A stretch of DNA of 64,000 bases from Azonexus hydrophilus (GTDB lineage: Bacteria > Pseudomonadota > Gammaproteobacteria > Burkholderiales > Rhodocyclaceae). Below the pieces are notes generated by a model that worked only from the letters and a program-made list of their open reading frames with translations, ran no database searches and had not been told where the DNA came from. How positions within the stretch are numbered: position 1 is the stretch's first letter; the number at the start of each line of letters is the position of its first letter. Where the stretch lies: assembly GCF_905120355.1 (NCBI RefSeq), contig NZ_CAJHOB010000004.1:124001-188000 (forward strand), given 5' to 3'. The position numbers were made by a program, and so were the translations under genes. Shown here one piece after another: positions 56,458 to 64,000 of this stretch.

Positions 56458-58635
56458 ATGAAAGCTAAAGCACGTTTCCTGCTCGCCATTGCCGTGCTCG
56501 GTCTGTTGATGACCGGACCTTTCCTGATCACCGTACTGCTGGTCTGGGTCGGGATGGAAGAGATCGAGCACCAGAAATTACTCGATCTCCTGCTGCCGCA
56601 TCTGCCGGTGGGCATTTCCATGACCCTGTTTGGCTTCGTGGTGGGTGTGGTCGTGTTGCACAAGCTGTTCAAGCAGTATGTGGAGGGTCTGCTCGGCATG
56701 GCAGAGCAGTTGCACATGATGCTGGCGGCCAACCGCAACTTCCGCGTCAAGCAGGAGGGGCCGCCCGAAGTCGAGCAACTGGCGAAAGCAGCCAACGATC
56801 TGGCGGCGCAGCGCGATGCCTTGCTCGACGATGTGGAGACACGTATCGCCCAGGCCAATGCCTCCATCGAGGAAGAGAAGAACCGGCTAGCGGCGCTCAT
56901 GTCGGAACTGGCGCAAGCTGTCGTGGTGTGCAATCTCGATGGCCGCATCCTGCTCTACAACAATCGTGCCCGTCTGCAATTCAAGGCCTTGTCGCAGGGT
57001 GCAACCCCCTTGTCGCCGGGGCTGACCTCGGTCAGCGGAGGCACCTTGATCGGCCTGGGACGCTCCATTTTCTCCATCCTGGAAAAAAGCCAGGTCGAGC
57101 ATGCGCGAGAAATCATCCACCAGCGTCTGGCCAAACACCAGAATCCGCTGGCCAATTTTGTCACCACCACGCTGGGTGGGCAGCTGCTGCGCATCCAGAT
57201 GGTGCCGGTATTTGCTGGCGGCGCCGAGGAAGGCGAGCGGGCGATGACCGGATATGTGCTGACGGTGGACAACATCACCCGCGCCCTGGAAGAGGAAGCG
57301 CGCCGCGATCAGGCGCTGCATGCGCTGACCGAGGGCAGTCGGGCGGCGCTGGGCAGCATCCGGGCTGCGGTGGCGAACCTGATCGACTATCCGGACATGG
57401 ATGCCGAGTTGCGCGAGCGTTTCGTCAAGGTGGTCGATGACGAGGCGGCGCAGATGAGCCGGCGCCTGGATGAGACCATGAGCGAGTTTTCCGATTCGTC
57501 GAAAACCCGCTGGCCGCTGGAAGATGTGCTGGCCATCGATATCATCGCGGCGGCCCAGCGGCGTATCGAGAGCAAGCTCGATCTGGTCGCGCGCATCGAG
57601 GATGTCGATGAAAGCCTGTGGATCAAGGCGGATAGTTACTCGCTGGTTTTTGCGCTGACCTTCATTGCCGAGCGCCTGCTCGATCATTACCAGATCCGCG
57701 ATCTGCGTTTCCGAACCAGTTGCGAAGGCAAACTCGTGTATCTCGATGCAATCTGGGTGGGGCAGGCGGTGTCTTCGGAAACCTTCTATTCCTGGGAAAT
57801 GGAAAACATGCAGGCGCTGGGCGAAACCTCCGCCTTGTCGCTGCGCGATGTGATTGATCGGCATGGTGGCGAAATCTGGTACCAGCGCGAGCGCGCCGCG
57901 CATCGCGCCTATTTCCGTTTCGTCCTGCCGCTGTCCACTCCGGGGGTCGAATTGGCCGAGGAACGGCGGGCCACTGGCCGGCCTGAATACTACGATTTCG
58001 ACTTGTTCAAGTTCGAAGACAAGTCGATCGATCTGGACCGCAAGCTGTCGGAACTGGCCTACACCGTTTTTGATACCGAAACCACCGGCCTGGAGCCGTC
58101 CCGGGGCGATGAAATCATCCAGATCGGTGCCGCCCGCATTGTCAATAATCGCCTGCTGCGGCAGGAAACCTTCAATCAACTGGTTGATCCGGAAGGGCCG
58201 ATTCCGCCGCAGGGTATTCCCATTCATGGCATCAGCGACGACATGGTGCGCGGGCAACCCAATATCGATGTGGTGCTGCCGGCGTTTCATGCCTTCTGTG
58301 AAGAAACCGTGCTGATTGCGCATAACGCCGCTTTCGACATGCGCTTTCTGCAATTGAAGGAGGAGCGCACCGGGGTTCGCTTTACGCAGCCGGTGCTGGA
58401 TACCTTGCTGCTGTCAGCAGTGGTGCATCCGAATCAGGAGTCGCACAAGCTGGATGTGATCCTGGAGCGTCTGGGCATCCAGATCGGTACGCGGCACAAC
58501 GCACTGGAGGATGCCCTGGCCACCGGCGAAGTCTTCCTCAAGCTGCTGCCGTTGCTGGAGGAGCAGGGCATCGTTACTGTTCGGCAGGCCTTGGAGGCAG
58601 CCGAAAAAACTTATTTCGCGCGCGTCAAATATTGA
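56458..58635 (+). CDS. Membrane sensor/DEDDh exonuclease fusion
   Basis: 725 residues. Two N-terminal membrane helices (FLLAIAVLGLLMTGPFLITV; GISMTLFGFVVGVVVLHKLF), a HAMP-like/coiled-coil region, a PAS-like domain (LAQAVVVCNLDGRILLYNNR), and a kinase-like helical/ATPase region lacking clear N and G boxes. From residue 537 a complete DnaQ-type domain follows: VFDTETTGLEP (Exo I), LIAHNAAFDMRFL (Exo II), RHNALEDALATG (Exo III). All four acidic residues and the His are present, so a 3'-5' exonuclease is expected. The sensor-exonuclease combination is unusual. Confidence 0.85.
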   Translation: MKAKARFLLAIAVLGLLMTGPFLITVLLVWVGMEEIEHQKLLDLLLPHLPVGISMTLFGFVVGVVVLHKLFKQYVEGLLGMAEQLHMMLAANRNFRVKQEGPPEVEQLAKAANDLAAQRDALLDDVETRIAQANASIEEEKNRLAALMSELAQAVVVCNLDGRILLYNNRARLQFKALSQGATPLSPGLTSVSGGTLIGLGRSIFSILEKSQVEHAREIIHQRLAKHQNPLANFVTTTLGGQLLRIQMVPVFAGGAEEGERAMTGYVLTVDNITRALEEEARRDQALHALTEGSRAALGSIRAAVANLIDYPDMDAELRERFVKVVDDEAAQMSRRLDETMSEFSDSSKTRWPLEDVLAIDIIAAAQRRIESKLDLVARIEDVDESLWIKADSYSLVFALTFIAERLLDHYQIRDLRFRTSCEGKLVYLDAIWVGQAVSSETFYSWEMENMQALGETSALSLRDVIDRHGGEIWYQRERAAHRAYFRFVLPLSTPGVELAEERRATGRPEYYDFDLFKFEDKSIDLDRKLSELAYTVFDTETTGLEPSRGDEIIQIGAARIVNNRLLRQETFNQLVDPEGPIPPQGIPIHGISDDMVRGQPNIDVVLPAFHAFCEETVLIAHNAAFDMRFLQLKEERTGVRFTQPVLDTLLLSAVVHPNQESHKLDVILERLGIQIGTRHNALEDALATGEVFLKLLPLLEEQGIVTVRQALEAAEKTYFARVKY

Positions 58636-58698
58636 AATGACTACAACCGGGATGCAACCCGGGGCATTCGCCATGACTTGAACAATAAGGGGATTTTC

Positions 58699-60672
58699 GT
58701 GAGTACAGCACAAGAAGCAGGTGGCGTATCCGAGGTGGAAAAAATCGGTGCCATGTTGCAGCAGGACGGACAGCGCCGGGCAGCGGCGAGTGCGGTGGCT
58801 TTTCTTTCCCGGCATGCGCCGTTCAACAAGATGGACCCGGAGTCCCTGCAATGGTTTGCGGAAAAAGCGCAGATTGTTTTTTATCCGGCGGGGAACCTGA
58901 TTGTTGGCGCCGATTCCGGTACGGTCCGTTATTTCTATCTGATCGAATCCGGCAAGGTGCAGGCGCGCCAGGCTGGCGAGGTGGTGGTGACGGAATATTC
59001 CATTCTCAGCCATGGCCCGGGCGAGAGCTTTCCGATCGGGGCGGTGACGGCCGGGCGGCCATCGACCAACGACTATACCGCCCTGGAAGATACCTTCTGC
59101 TACCAGTTGCCGGCCGAGGATTACCTCACGCTGATGGCGAAAAGCCCGGAATTCAATCTGTTCTGCACACAATACATCGCCAGCCTGCTCGACCAGTCGC
59201 GGCGCCAATTGCAGGCGCAGTTTGCGCAGAAAGCCAGCGAACAGCAGACGCTCAATTCACCTCTGGCTGGTATCGGTACCCGCAATCCGCTGGCCGTGTT
59301 GCCGGAAACGCCGTTGCGCGATGCCTTTCAGGCCATGTCGCAGGCCAACGTCGGCTCGGTGGTCGTGGTCGATGGCGAACAGAAACCTATGGGGATTTTT
59401 ACCCGCAGTGATCTGCTCGATCGGGTGGTACTGGCCGAATTGCCATTGACGACGGCCATTCGCGAAGCCATGTCGCCGTCGCCAACGAGTCTGAACGAAC
59501 ATGCCACGGCCTACGATGCCATGCTGGCCATGGCCAAGGAAGGCATCCGCCACGTGCTCATCACCGATCACGCGGGGGCCTTGAGTGGCATCGTCTCGGA
59601 GCGCGACCTGTTTGCCTTGCAGCGTGTCGGCCTGCGCCAGATTCGCCAGACCATAGAAGCCGCCCCGGATGTCGATGCCTTGAAAACGGCAGCGGCGGAT
59701 GTGCGCCAGCTGTCCTTCAACATGCTGGCCCAGGGGATTGGCGCCGAGCAGCTGACCCAGTTCATTTCGGCCCTGAACGACGCGTTGACCCGGCGTGTGC
59801 TGCAACTCAACCTGGAGCGCCATGATTTTTCCGGCATCGACTGGTGCTGGCTGGCCTTTGGTTCGGAAGGGCGGGACGAGCAGACTTTCAGTACCGATCA
59901 GGATAATGGCATCGTCTTCCAGGTGCCGCCGGGCGAAGATCAGGCCGAGCTGAAAAAACGCCTGCTGGCGTTTGCCCTGGAGGTCAACAAATCGCTCGAC
60001 CAGATCGGCTTTCCGCTGTGCAAGGGCGACATCATGGCAAGTAACCCGCAGTGGTGCCTGACATTGGATGAATGGCGCAATCAGTTTACCGAGTGGATTC
60101 GCGTACCGGAGCCGGTGGCGCTGCTGAACGCCAGCATTTTCTTCGATTTCCGGCCGCTGTATGGCAAGGTGGAACTGGCGGACAGCATGCGTCGCCACCT
60201 GTTGCACCAGGCGCAGGCGATGCCGGTGTTCCTGCAGGCGATGGCGCGCAACGCGCTCGATGTGGCACCACCATTGGGCAAGATCCGTGATTTCCTGACC
60301 GATCTGGAAGCCGATGCGCCGGGCAAGATCGACCTCAAGAAATACGGTTCGCGCATCTTTGTCGACGTGGCGCGGATTTACGCTCTGGCGGCCGGGGTGC
60401 ATAGCACCAACACCCTGCAGCGCCTGCGTCTGTCGGCGCAGAAAATGAACATCCGCGGTGACGAGATCAATGCCGTGCTGGATGGCCTGAATTTCATCCA
60501 GTTCCTGCGCCTGCAGCATCAGTATCTGAATGGCGAACCGGGGCGGCAGGGCGACAATCTGATTGATCCGGAAAAGCTGAACGAGCTTGACCGCCGCATC
60601 CTGAAGGAATCCTTCCGTCAGGCGCGCAAGATACAGTCGCGTCTGAAACTCGATTATCAGGTGAATCACTGA
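58699..60672 (+). CDS. cNMP-binding/CBS/nucleotidyltransferase protein (DUF294)
   Basis: 657 residues. About 40-150 is a cyclic-nucleotide-binding fold (FYPAGNLIVG; FYLIESGKVQAR; GPGESFPIGAV). About 205-330 is a CBS pair (LRDAFQAMSQANVGSVVVVD; IRHVLITDHAGALSGIVSER). The nucleotidyltransferase-like domain has FGSEGRDEQTFSTDQDNG near 388, retaining GSxGR and the Asp pair, followed by the DUF294 C-terminal helices. GTG 58699 follows AAGGGG. It is a likely nucleotide-sensing regulator in the acetate cluster. It ends one base before the next gene. Confidence 0.88.
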   Translation: MSTAQEAGGVSEVEKIGAMLQQDGQRRAAASAVAFLSRHAPFNKMDPESLQWFAEKAQIVFYPAGNLIVGADSGTVRYFYLIESGKVQARQAGEVVVTEYSILSHGPGESFPIGAVTAGRPSTNDYTALEDTFCYQLPAEDYLTLMAKSPEFNLFCTQYIASLLDQSRRQLQAQFAQKASEQQTLNSPLAGIGTRNPLAVLPETPLRDAFQAMSQANVGSVVVVDGEQKPMGIFTRSDLLDRVVLAELPLTTAIREAMSPSPTSLNEHATAYDAMLAMAKEGIRHVLITDHAGALSGIVSERDLFALQRVGLRQIRQTIEAAPDVDALKTAAADVRQLSFNMLAQGIGAEQLTQFISALNDALTRRVLQLNLERHDFSGIDWCWLAFGSEGRDEQTFSTDQDNGIVFQVPPGEDQAELKKRLLAFALEVNKSLDQIGFPLCKGDIMASNPQWCLTLDEWRNQFTEWIRVPEPVALLNASIFFDFRPLYGKVELADSMRRHLLHQAQAMPVFLQAMARNALDVAPPLGKIRDFLTDLEADAPGKIDLKKYGSRIFVDVARIYALAAGVHSTNTLQRLRLSAQKMNIRGDEINAVLDGLNFIQFLRLQHQYLNGEPGRQGDNLIDPEKLNELDRRILKESFRQARKIQSRLKLDYQVNH

Positions 60673-60673
60673 C

Positions 60674-61336
60674 ATGTTTGGCATCAAGAAACTTTTCTCT
60701 GGTGTGGCAGAGGCGGCGAGTCTGCCGGCGGATGTCAGGGCAGCACTGACCGACTGGCAGGCACGCGTTGTCGACGATCTGGAGTCGACCCACTTTCTGA
60801 CCCGTTATGTGGTGCTTGATATCGTCACTGACGGTCCCGACCCGGAACGCCATCGGCTGACCGGTCTGGCCGCAACGGAGGTGCACCGTGGCGTAGTGGC
60901 GCCGGCACGCAGCATGTATCTCGACTTGTTGGAAGTGGCAGACGAAGAGGATCGTGCCCGGCGCCTGACCGCGTTTCTGCAGTTCATCGGCAAGGCGCCG
61001 CTGGTGGTGTTTTATGCCGCCTATGTGGGTGGTTTTTTGCTGCCGGCCCTGCGTCAACACCTGGGGTTGTCGCTACAACCGCGTTGGGTGGACCTGGCCT
61101 GGTTGCTGCCAGCACTGTTTGCCGACAAAAGCCACCAGCCGATGCCGCTCGATGACTGGCTGCAGCTCTTCGGCCTCGATCCGGGCGAGGGGCGGCGCAG
61201 TCCGAACGAGAACTGCCTGGCACTGGCGCGCCTGTTCCAGATGCTGGTGGTGCGCGCCCATAGCAAGGGGGTCGATACCGTGGCCGCGCTGATCGAGGAA
61301 TCAAAGGCCAGCAGCCACCTGCGGCGCAGTCACTGA
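60674..61336 (+). CDS. Degenerate DnaQ-like exonuclease protein
   Basis: 220 residues. The layout follows a DEDDh exonuclease, but the catalytic positions are changed: YVVLDIVTDGPDP where DxETTGxxP is expected, VVFYAAYVGGFLLPAL in place of the AHNAxFD strand, and SPNENCLALARLF in place of HxAxxDA. The N-terminal part (VRAALTDWQARVVDDLESTH) is typical of the DUF294-linked exonucleases. It probably no longer cuts DNA and may serve as a partner of the DUF294 protein or of the active fusion upstream. Confidence 0.75.
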   Translation: MFGIKKLFSGVAEAASLPADVRAALTDWQARVVDDLESTHFLTRYVVLDIVTDGPDPERHRLTGLAATEVHRGVVAPARSMYLDLLEVADEEDRARRLTAFLQFIGKAPLVVFYAAYVGGFLLPALRQHLGLSLQPRWVDLAWLLPALFADKSHQPMPLDDWLQLFGLDPGEGRRSPNENCLALARLFQMLVVRAHSKGVDTVAALIEESKASSHLRRSH

Positions 61337-61350
61337 GGCGTGGTGGTGTT

Positions 61351-63387
61351 GTGCGACTGACCCGGCTGCAACGCTACTACCTCTACTACACCGTCCTGTT
61401 CCTTCTGTTTACGGGGTTTTTGGCGGTGCTCGAACGGCACGGCATGCCGCCGCGCTGGATTGGCTATGCCTTTCTGGTGTTTACCGTATCGATGTACGCC
61501 ACCATCGGCGTGTTCAGCCGTACCTCCGATGTCTCCGAATATTATGTGGCCGGTCGCCGGGTGCCGGCGTTCTTCAACGGCATGGCTACCGGGGCCGACT
61601 GGATGAGTGCCGCCTCCTTCATGGGGCTGGCGGGTACCCTGTATTTGCAGGGATTTCAGGGGCTGGCCTACATCGTTGGCTGGACCGGCGGTTTCGTGCT
61701 GGTGGCGTTGCTGCTGGCGCCTTATCTGCGGCGTTTCGGACAATTCACGATTCCAGACTTCCTGAGTGCCCGTTATGGTGGTAACGCGGTGCGGCTGATT
61801 GCAGTGTTTGCCGCCATTCTGGCTTCCTTCGTTTATGTGGTGGCGCAGATTTACGGCGTGGGGGTGATTACCAGCCGGTTTGTCAGCCTGCAATTTGAAA
61901 TCGGGGTGTTTGTCGGCTTGGCCGGCGTTCTGGTCTGTTCCTTTCTGGGCGGCATGCGGGCGATTACCTGGACGCAGGTGGCGCAGTATCTGATTCTGAT
62001 CGTTGCCTATCTGACGCCGGTGGCCATCCTGTCCTACAAGGTGACCGGGGTGCCCGTGCCGCAGGTGGTGTATGGCAGTGTGCTGCAGCAGGTGACGGCG
62101 CTGGAGACGGAATTGTTTGTGGCGCCGGCCGAAACCGAGGTGCGTGAACTGTATCGGGAGCGCGCGGCCACCTATGCCGAGAAAATTCAGCATTTGCCCC
62201 ACTCGTTGCTGGAAGAGCGCGCCTATTACGCGGCCGAGGTCGAGCGCCTGCGTAGCAGCGATGCCCAGATGCGGGAGGTGGTGGCGCTGGAGCGGCAGCG
62301 GCGGGAATTGCCGAAAACCTCGGAAGAAGCCCGGCACCATTGGGAGCGGGCGCAGCACGAAGCGCTTGAGCGCAGCCAGCCGCCGCGGCCACATGCGGAG
62401 GCTTTCCCAGGTACGACCGAAGCCGAGCGCAATGTACTGCGCAATAACTTTCTGGCACTGGTGTTCTGTCTGACCATCGGTACCGCCGCACTGCCGCACG
62501 TCCTGATGCGTTACTACACCACGCCCAGTGTCGCGCAGGCGCGGCAATCGGTTTTCTGGTCATTGTTGTTCATCGGCATACTCTATGTGACCGCGCCGGC
62601 CTATGCCGTATTTGCCAAGTTCGAGGTGCTGTCCAATCTGGTGGGGATTCCGATTGCCAAACTGCCCGGGTGGGTAATGGCGTGGACCAAGATCGGATTG
62701 ATTTCGATTGAGGACATCAACGGCGACGGCCTGCTGCAATTTGCCGAGCTGTCGTTGAATCCGGACGTGATCGTGCTGGCAACGCCGGAAATTGCCGGCA
62801 TGCCCTATGTCGTTTCCGGCTTGGTCGCGGCGGGGGGGCTGGCGGCAGCCTTGTCCACTGCCGACGGTCTGTTGCTGACGATTACCAGCGCCCTGTCCCA
62901 CGATGTGTATTTCCGGGTTTTTCGTCCGCAGTCGTCCACGCAATTCCGCCTGGTGATCGCTAAAATCCTGTTGCTGGTGGTGGCCCTGATGGCCGCCTTG
63001 GTGGCAGCACAGAAGCCCGGGACGATTTTGTCGATGGTGGCCTGGGCATTCTCCATTGCTGGCGCAGCGCTGTTTCCGGCGCTGGTATTGGGGATTTTCT
63101 GGGCACGTGCGACGCGCGCCGGCGCGATTGCCAGCATGCTGGTGGGGCTTGGCCTGACCCTGTATTACATTGCCCGCATGGAATTTGGTGGTCATGCCTG
63201 GCTGGGGCTGGGAGAGGAAATGCTCGGGCCATGGTTTGATCTGCATTCCACTTCCGCTGGGGTATTCGGTATTGTTGCGGGCTTCGTGACGCATGTCGTC
63301 GTCAGCCTGCTGACCCCGGCTAATCCAGAGGCGGAAGATTTTCTCGCTTGTGTGCGTGAGCCAAGCGAACAGTTGGGACGGAGTTGA
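61351..63387 (+). CDS. Sodium:solute symporter (acetate permease-type)
   Basis: 678 residues, SSS family. EYYVAGRRVPAFFNGMATGA, DWMSAASFMGLAGTLYLQGF and GGNAVRLIAVFAAILASFVY are typical of the large symporters paired with DUF4212. Between membrane segments, residues about 250-350 form a charged helical insert (VRELYRERAATYAEKIQHLP; AEVERLRSSDAQMREVVALE). Residues 455-466 form an EF-hand-like loop, DINGDGLLQFAE. GTG start at 61351. Substrate probably a carboxylate such as acetate, from context. Confidence 0.88.
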   Translation: MRLTRLQRYYLYYTVLFLLFTGFLAVLERHGMPPRWIGYAFLVFTVSMYATIGVFSRTSDVSEYYVAGRRVPAFFNGMATGADWMSAASFMGLAGTLYLQGFQGLAYIVGWTGGFVLVALLLAPYLRRFGQFTIPDFLSARYGGNAVRLIAVFAAILASFVYVVAQIYGVGVITSRFVSLQFEIGVFVGLAGVLVCSFLGGMRAITWTQVAQYLILIVAYLTPVAILSYKVTGVPVPQVVYGSVLQQVTALETELFVAPAETEVRELYRERAATYAEKIQHLPHSLLEERAYYAAEVERLRSSDAQMREVVALERQRRELPKTSEEARHHWERAQHEALERSQPPRPHAEAFPGTTEAERNVLRNNFLALVFCLTIGTAALPHVLMRYYTTPSVAQARQSVFWSLLFIGILYVTAPAYAVFAKFEVLSNLVGIPIAKLPGWVMAWTKIGLISIEDINGDGLLQFAELSLNPDVIVLATPEIAGMPYVVSGLVAAGGLAAALSTADGLLLTITSALSHDVYFRVFRPQSSTQFRLVIAKILLLVVALMAALVAAQKPGTILSMVAWAFSIAGAALFPALVLGIFWARATRAGAIASMLVGLGLTLYYIARMEFGGHAWLGLGEEMLGPWFDLHSTSAGVFGIVAGFVTHVVVSLLTPANPEAEDFLACVREPSEQLGRS

Positions 63388-63653
63388 TGCCACAACCAGA
63401 AATATCCCCCTACTGGCGCCGGACGCGCCGTTTGACCGGGAGCCTGCTGCTGGTCTGGTATGTGCTGACCTTCGGGGTGGTTTTTTTTGCCCGTGAACTG
63501 AACGAATTCAACTGGTTAGGCTTTCCCCTGGGTTTTTATTTTGCGGCCCAGGGGGTGTTTTTCTGCTATCTCGGCATTGTGGTGTATTACAACCGCAGGA
63601 TGCAGTCTCTCGATGCTGTACATACCGTGCCGTCGGGGCAGGGTGGGGAATGA
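63387..63653 (+). CDS. DUF4212 small symporter subunit
   Basis: 88 residues with two helices (LLLVWYVLTFGVVFFAREL; LGFYFAAQGVFFCYLGIVVY) followed by YYNRRMQSLD, the DUF4212 pattern. Its ATG overlaps the symporter stop. Members associate with SSS symporters. Confidence 0.88.
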   Translation: MPQPEISPYWRRTRRLTGSLLLVWYVLTFGVVFFARELNEFNWLGFPLGFYFAAQGVFFCYLGIVVYYNRRMQSLDAVHTVPSGQGGE

Positions 63654-63940
63654 GCGTTCTGGTTTTTTGCCTGTCGGCCTTGCGTGCCATCGTCGAGATG
63701 CTGGGCCTGGCGTTACTGGCTCAGGGGGCTCTGGCCTTGTTGGCGGGCAGCGCCCGCAACACTAACCCGATCTACCAGCTCTTTGCGCTCATTACCCGCC
63801 GGCCACGGCATCTCTGCGGCAAATTAATCCCCGGCGTGCGCCGCCCTTGGTGGGAGGGCGCGCTGTGTTTCGCCCTGCTGGCGATGATCTGGATCGCCTT
63901 GGCGGCGTGGCGGCTGGCTTTGCTGACGTCAGTTGCGTGA
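63650..63940 (+). CDS. Small membrane protein, unknown
   Basis: 96 residues with helices at SALRAIVEMLGLALLAQGAL and ALCFALLAMIWIALAAWRLA, and between them a basic loop (ITRRPRHLCGKLIPGVRRPW). Overlaps the DUF4212 stop (ATGA). No function recognised. Confidence 0.7.
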   Translation: MSVLVFCLSALRAIVEMLGLALLAQGALALLAGSARNTNPIYQLFALITRRPRHLCGKLIPGVRRPWWEGALCFALLAMIWIALAAWRLALLTSVA

Positions 63941-64000
63941 ATGCTCTCTGGCTCGACTCAGCGCAATTGATCCAGTTGTGTCGCCAGCTGGTGCGTGGTT
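63937..64000 (+). CDS. Start of a further gene, truncated by the window
   Basis: GTG overlapping the previous stop (GTGA) opens a frame to the edge, reading NALWLDSAQLIQLCRQLVRG. Too short to identify. Confidence 0.4.
   Translation, partial: MNALWLDSAQLIQLCRQLVRG

Overview
This 64 kb window is a GC-rich chromosomal segment with the gene orders and families of a betaproteobacterium, most likely Rhodocyclaceae (Dechloromonas/Azonexus-like). That placement is inferred from the gyrA-serC-pheA-hisC-tyrA run, the betaproteobacterial OmpA, the clpS-clpA pair and the acs-linked symporter/kinase cluster; it has not been tested by database search.

Layout. (1) 1-7516, minus strand: an iron/heme acquisition block. 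A FRAP/NPDL-type TonB-dependent heme receptor with a candidate Fur box is followed by a ChaN-like heme-binding lipoprotein, a signal-peptide-bearing CobN-family chelatase with a C-terminal membrane anchor, and the start of a second TonB-dependent receptor. The arrangement resembles HmuS-type anaerobic heme dechelatase loci more than cobalamin synthesis. (2) 7.7-24.5 kb: ompA, an MTA/SAH deaminase-type amidohydrolase, gyrA, aromatic amino acid, serine and histidine genes, a secreted minimal ATP-dependent DNA ligase, rfbBAC without rfbD nearby, phosphomannomutase, waaF and ilvE. (3) 24.6-35.6 kb: Nudix hydrolase, mnmA, a GST, purB, a cold-shock gene with a long leader, clpS-clpA, rraA, and a chemoreceptor whose sensor-like domain is at its C-terminus.

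(4) 37.0-48.5 kb: an integrated mobile element of about 11.2 kb inserted at the 3' end of aceA (isocitrate lyase). A 230-bp copy of the aceA 3' end (37005-37234) recurs at 48236-48465, next to a tyrosine integrase. The element carries an XRE regulator, an unrecognised AT-rich set of membrane proteins plus a PDZ lipoprotein, an ArdB/KlcA-type antirestriction protein, a VapE-family ATPase, several very small proteins and recurring intergenic G-tracts. It has no recognisable capsid, tail or conjugation genes.

(5) 48.6-64 kb: fumarase and a UPF0114 membrane protein on the minus strand, then on the plus strand acetyl-CoA synthetase and an acetate-type module: a symporter-STAC-histidine kinase, a stand-alone receiver, a sensor/DEDDh exonuclease fusion, a cNMP/CBS/nucleotidyltransferase protein, a degenerate exonuclease-like protein, and an SSS symporter with its small DUF4212 subunit. 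With isocitrate lyase nearby, this fits growth on acetate through the glyoxylate shunt.

The most notable signals are the aceA attachment site with its unknown cargo, the CobN/ChaN/TonB heme locus, and the active/degenerate exonuclease pair in the acetate-signalling cluster. I saw no rRNA, tRNA or CRISPR array.
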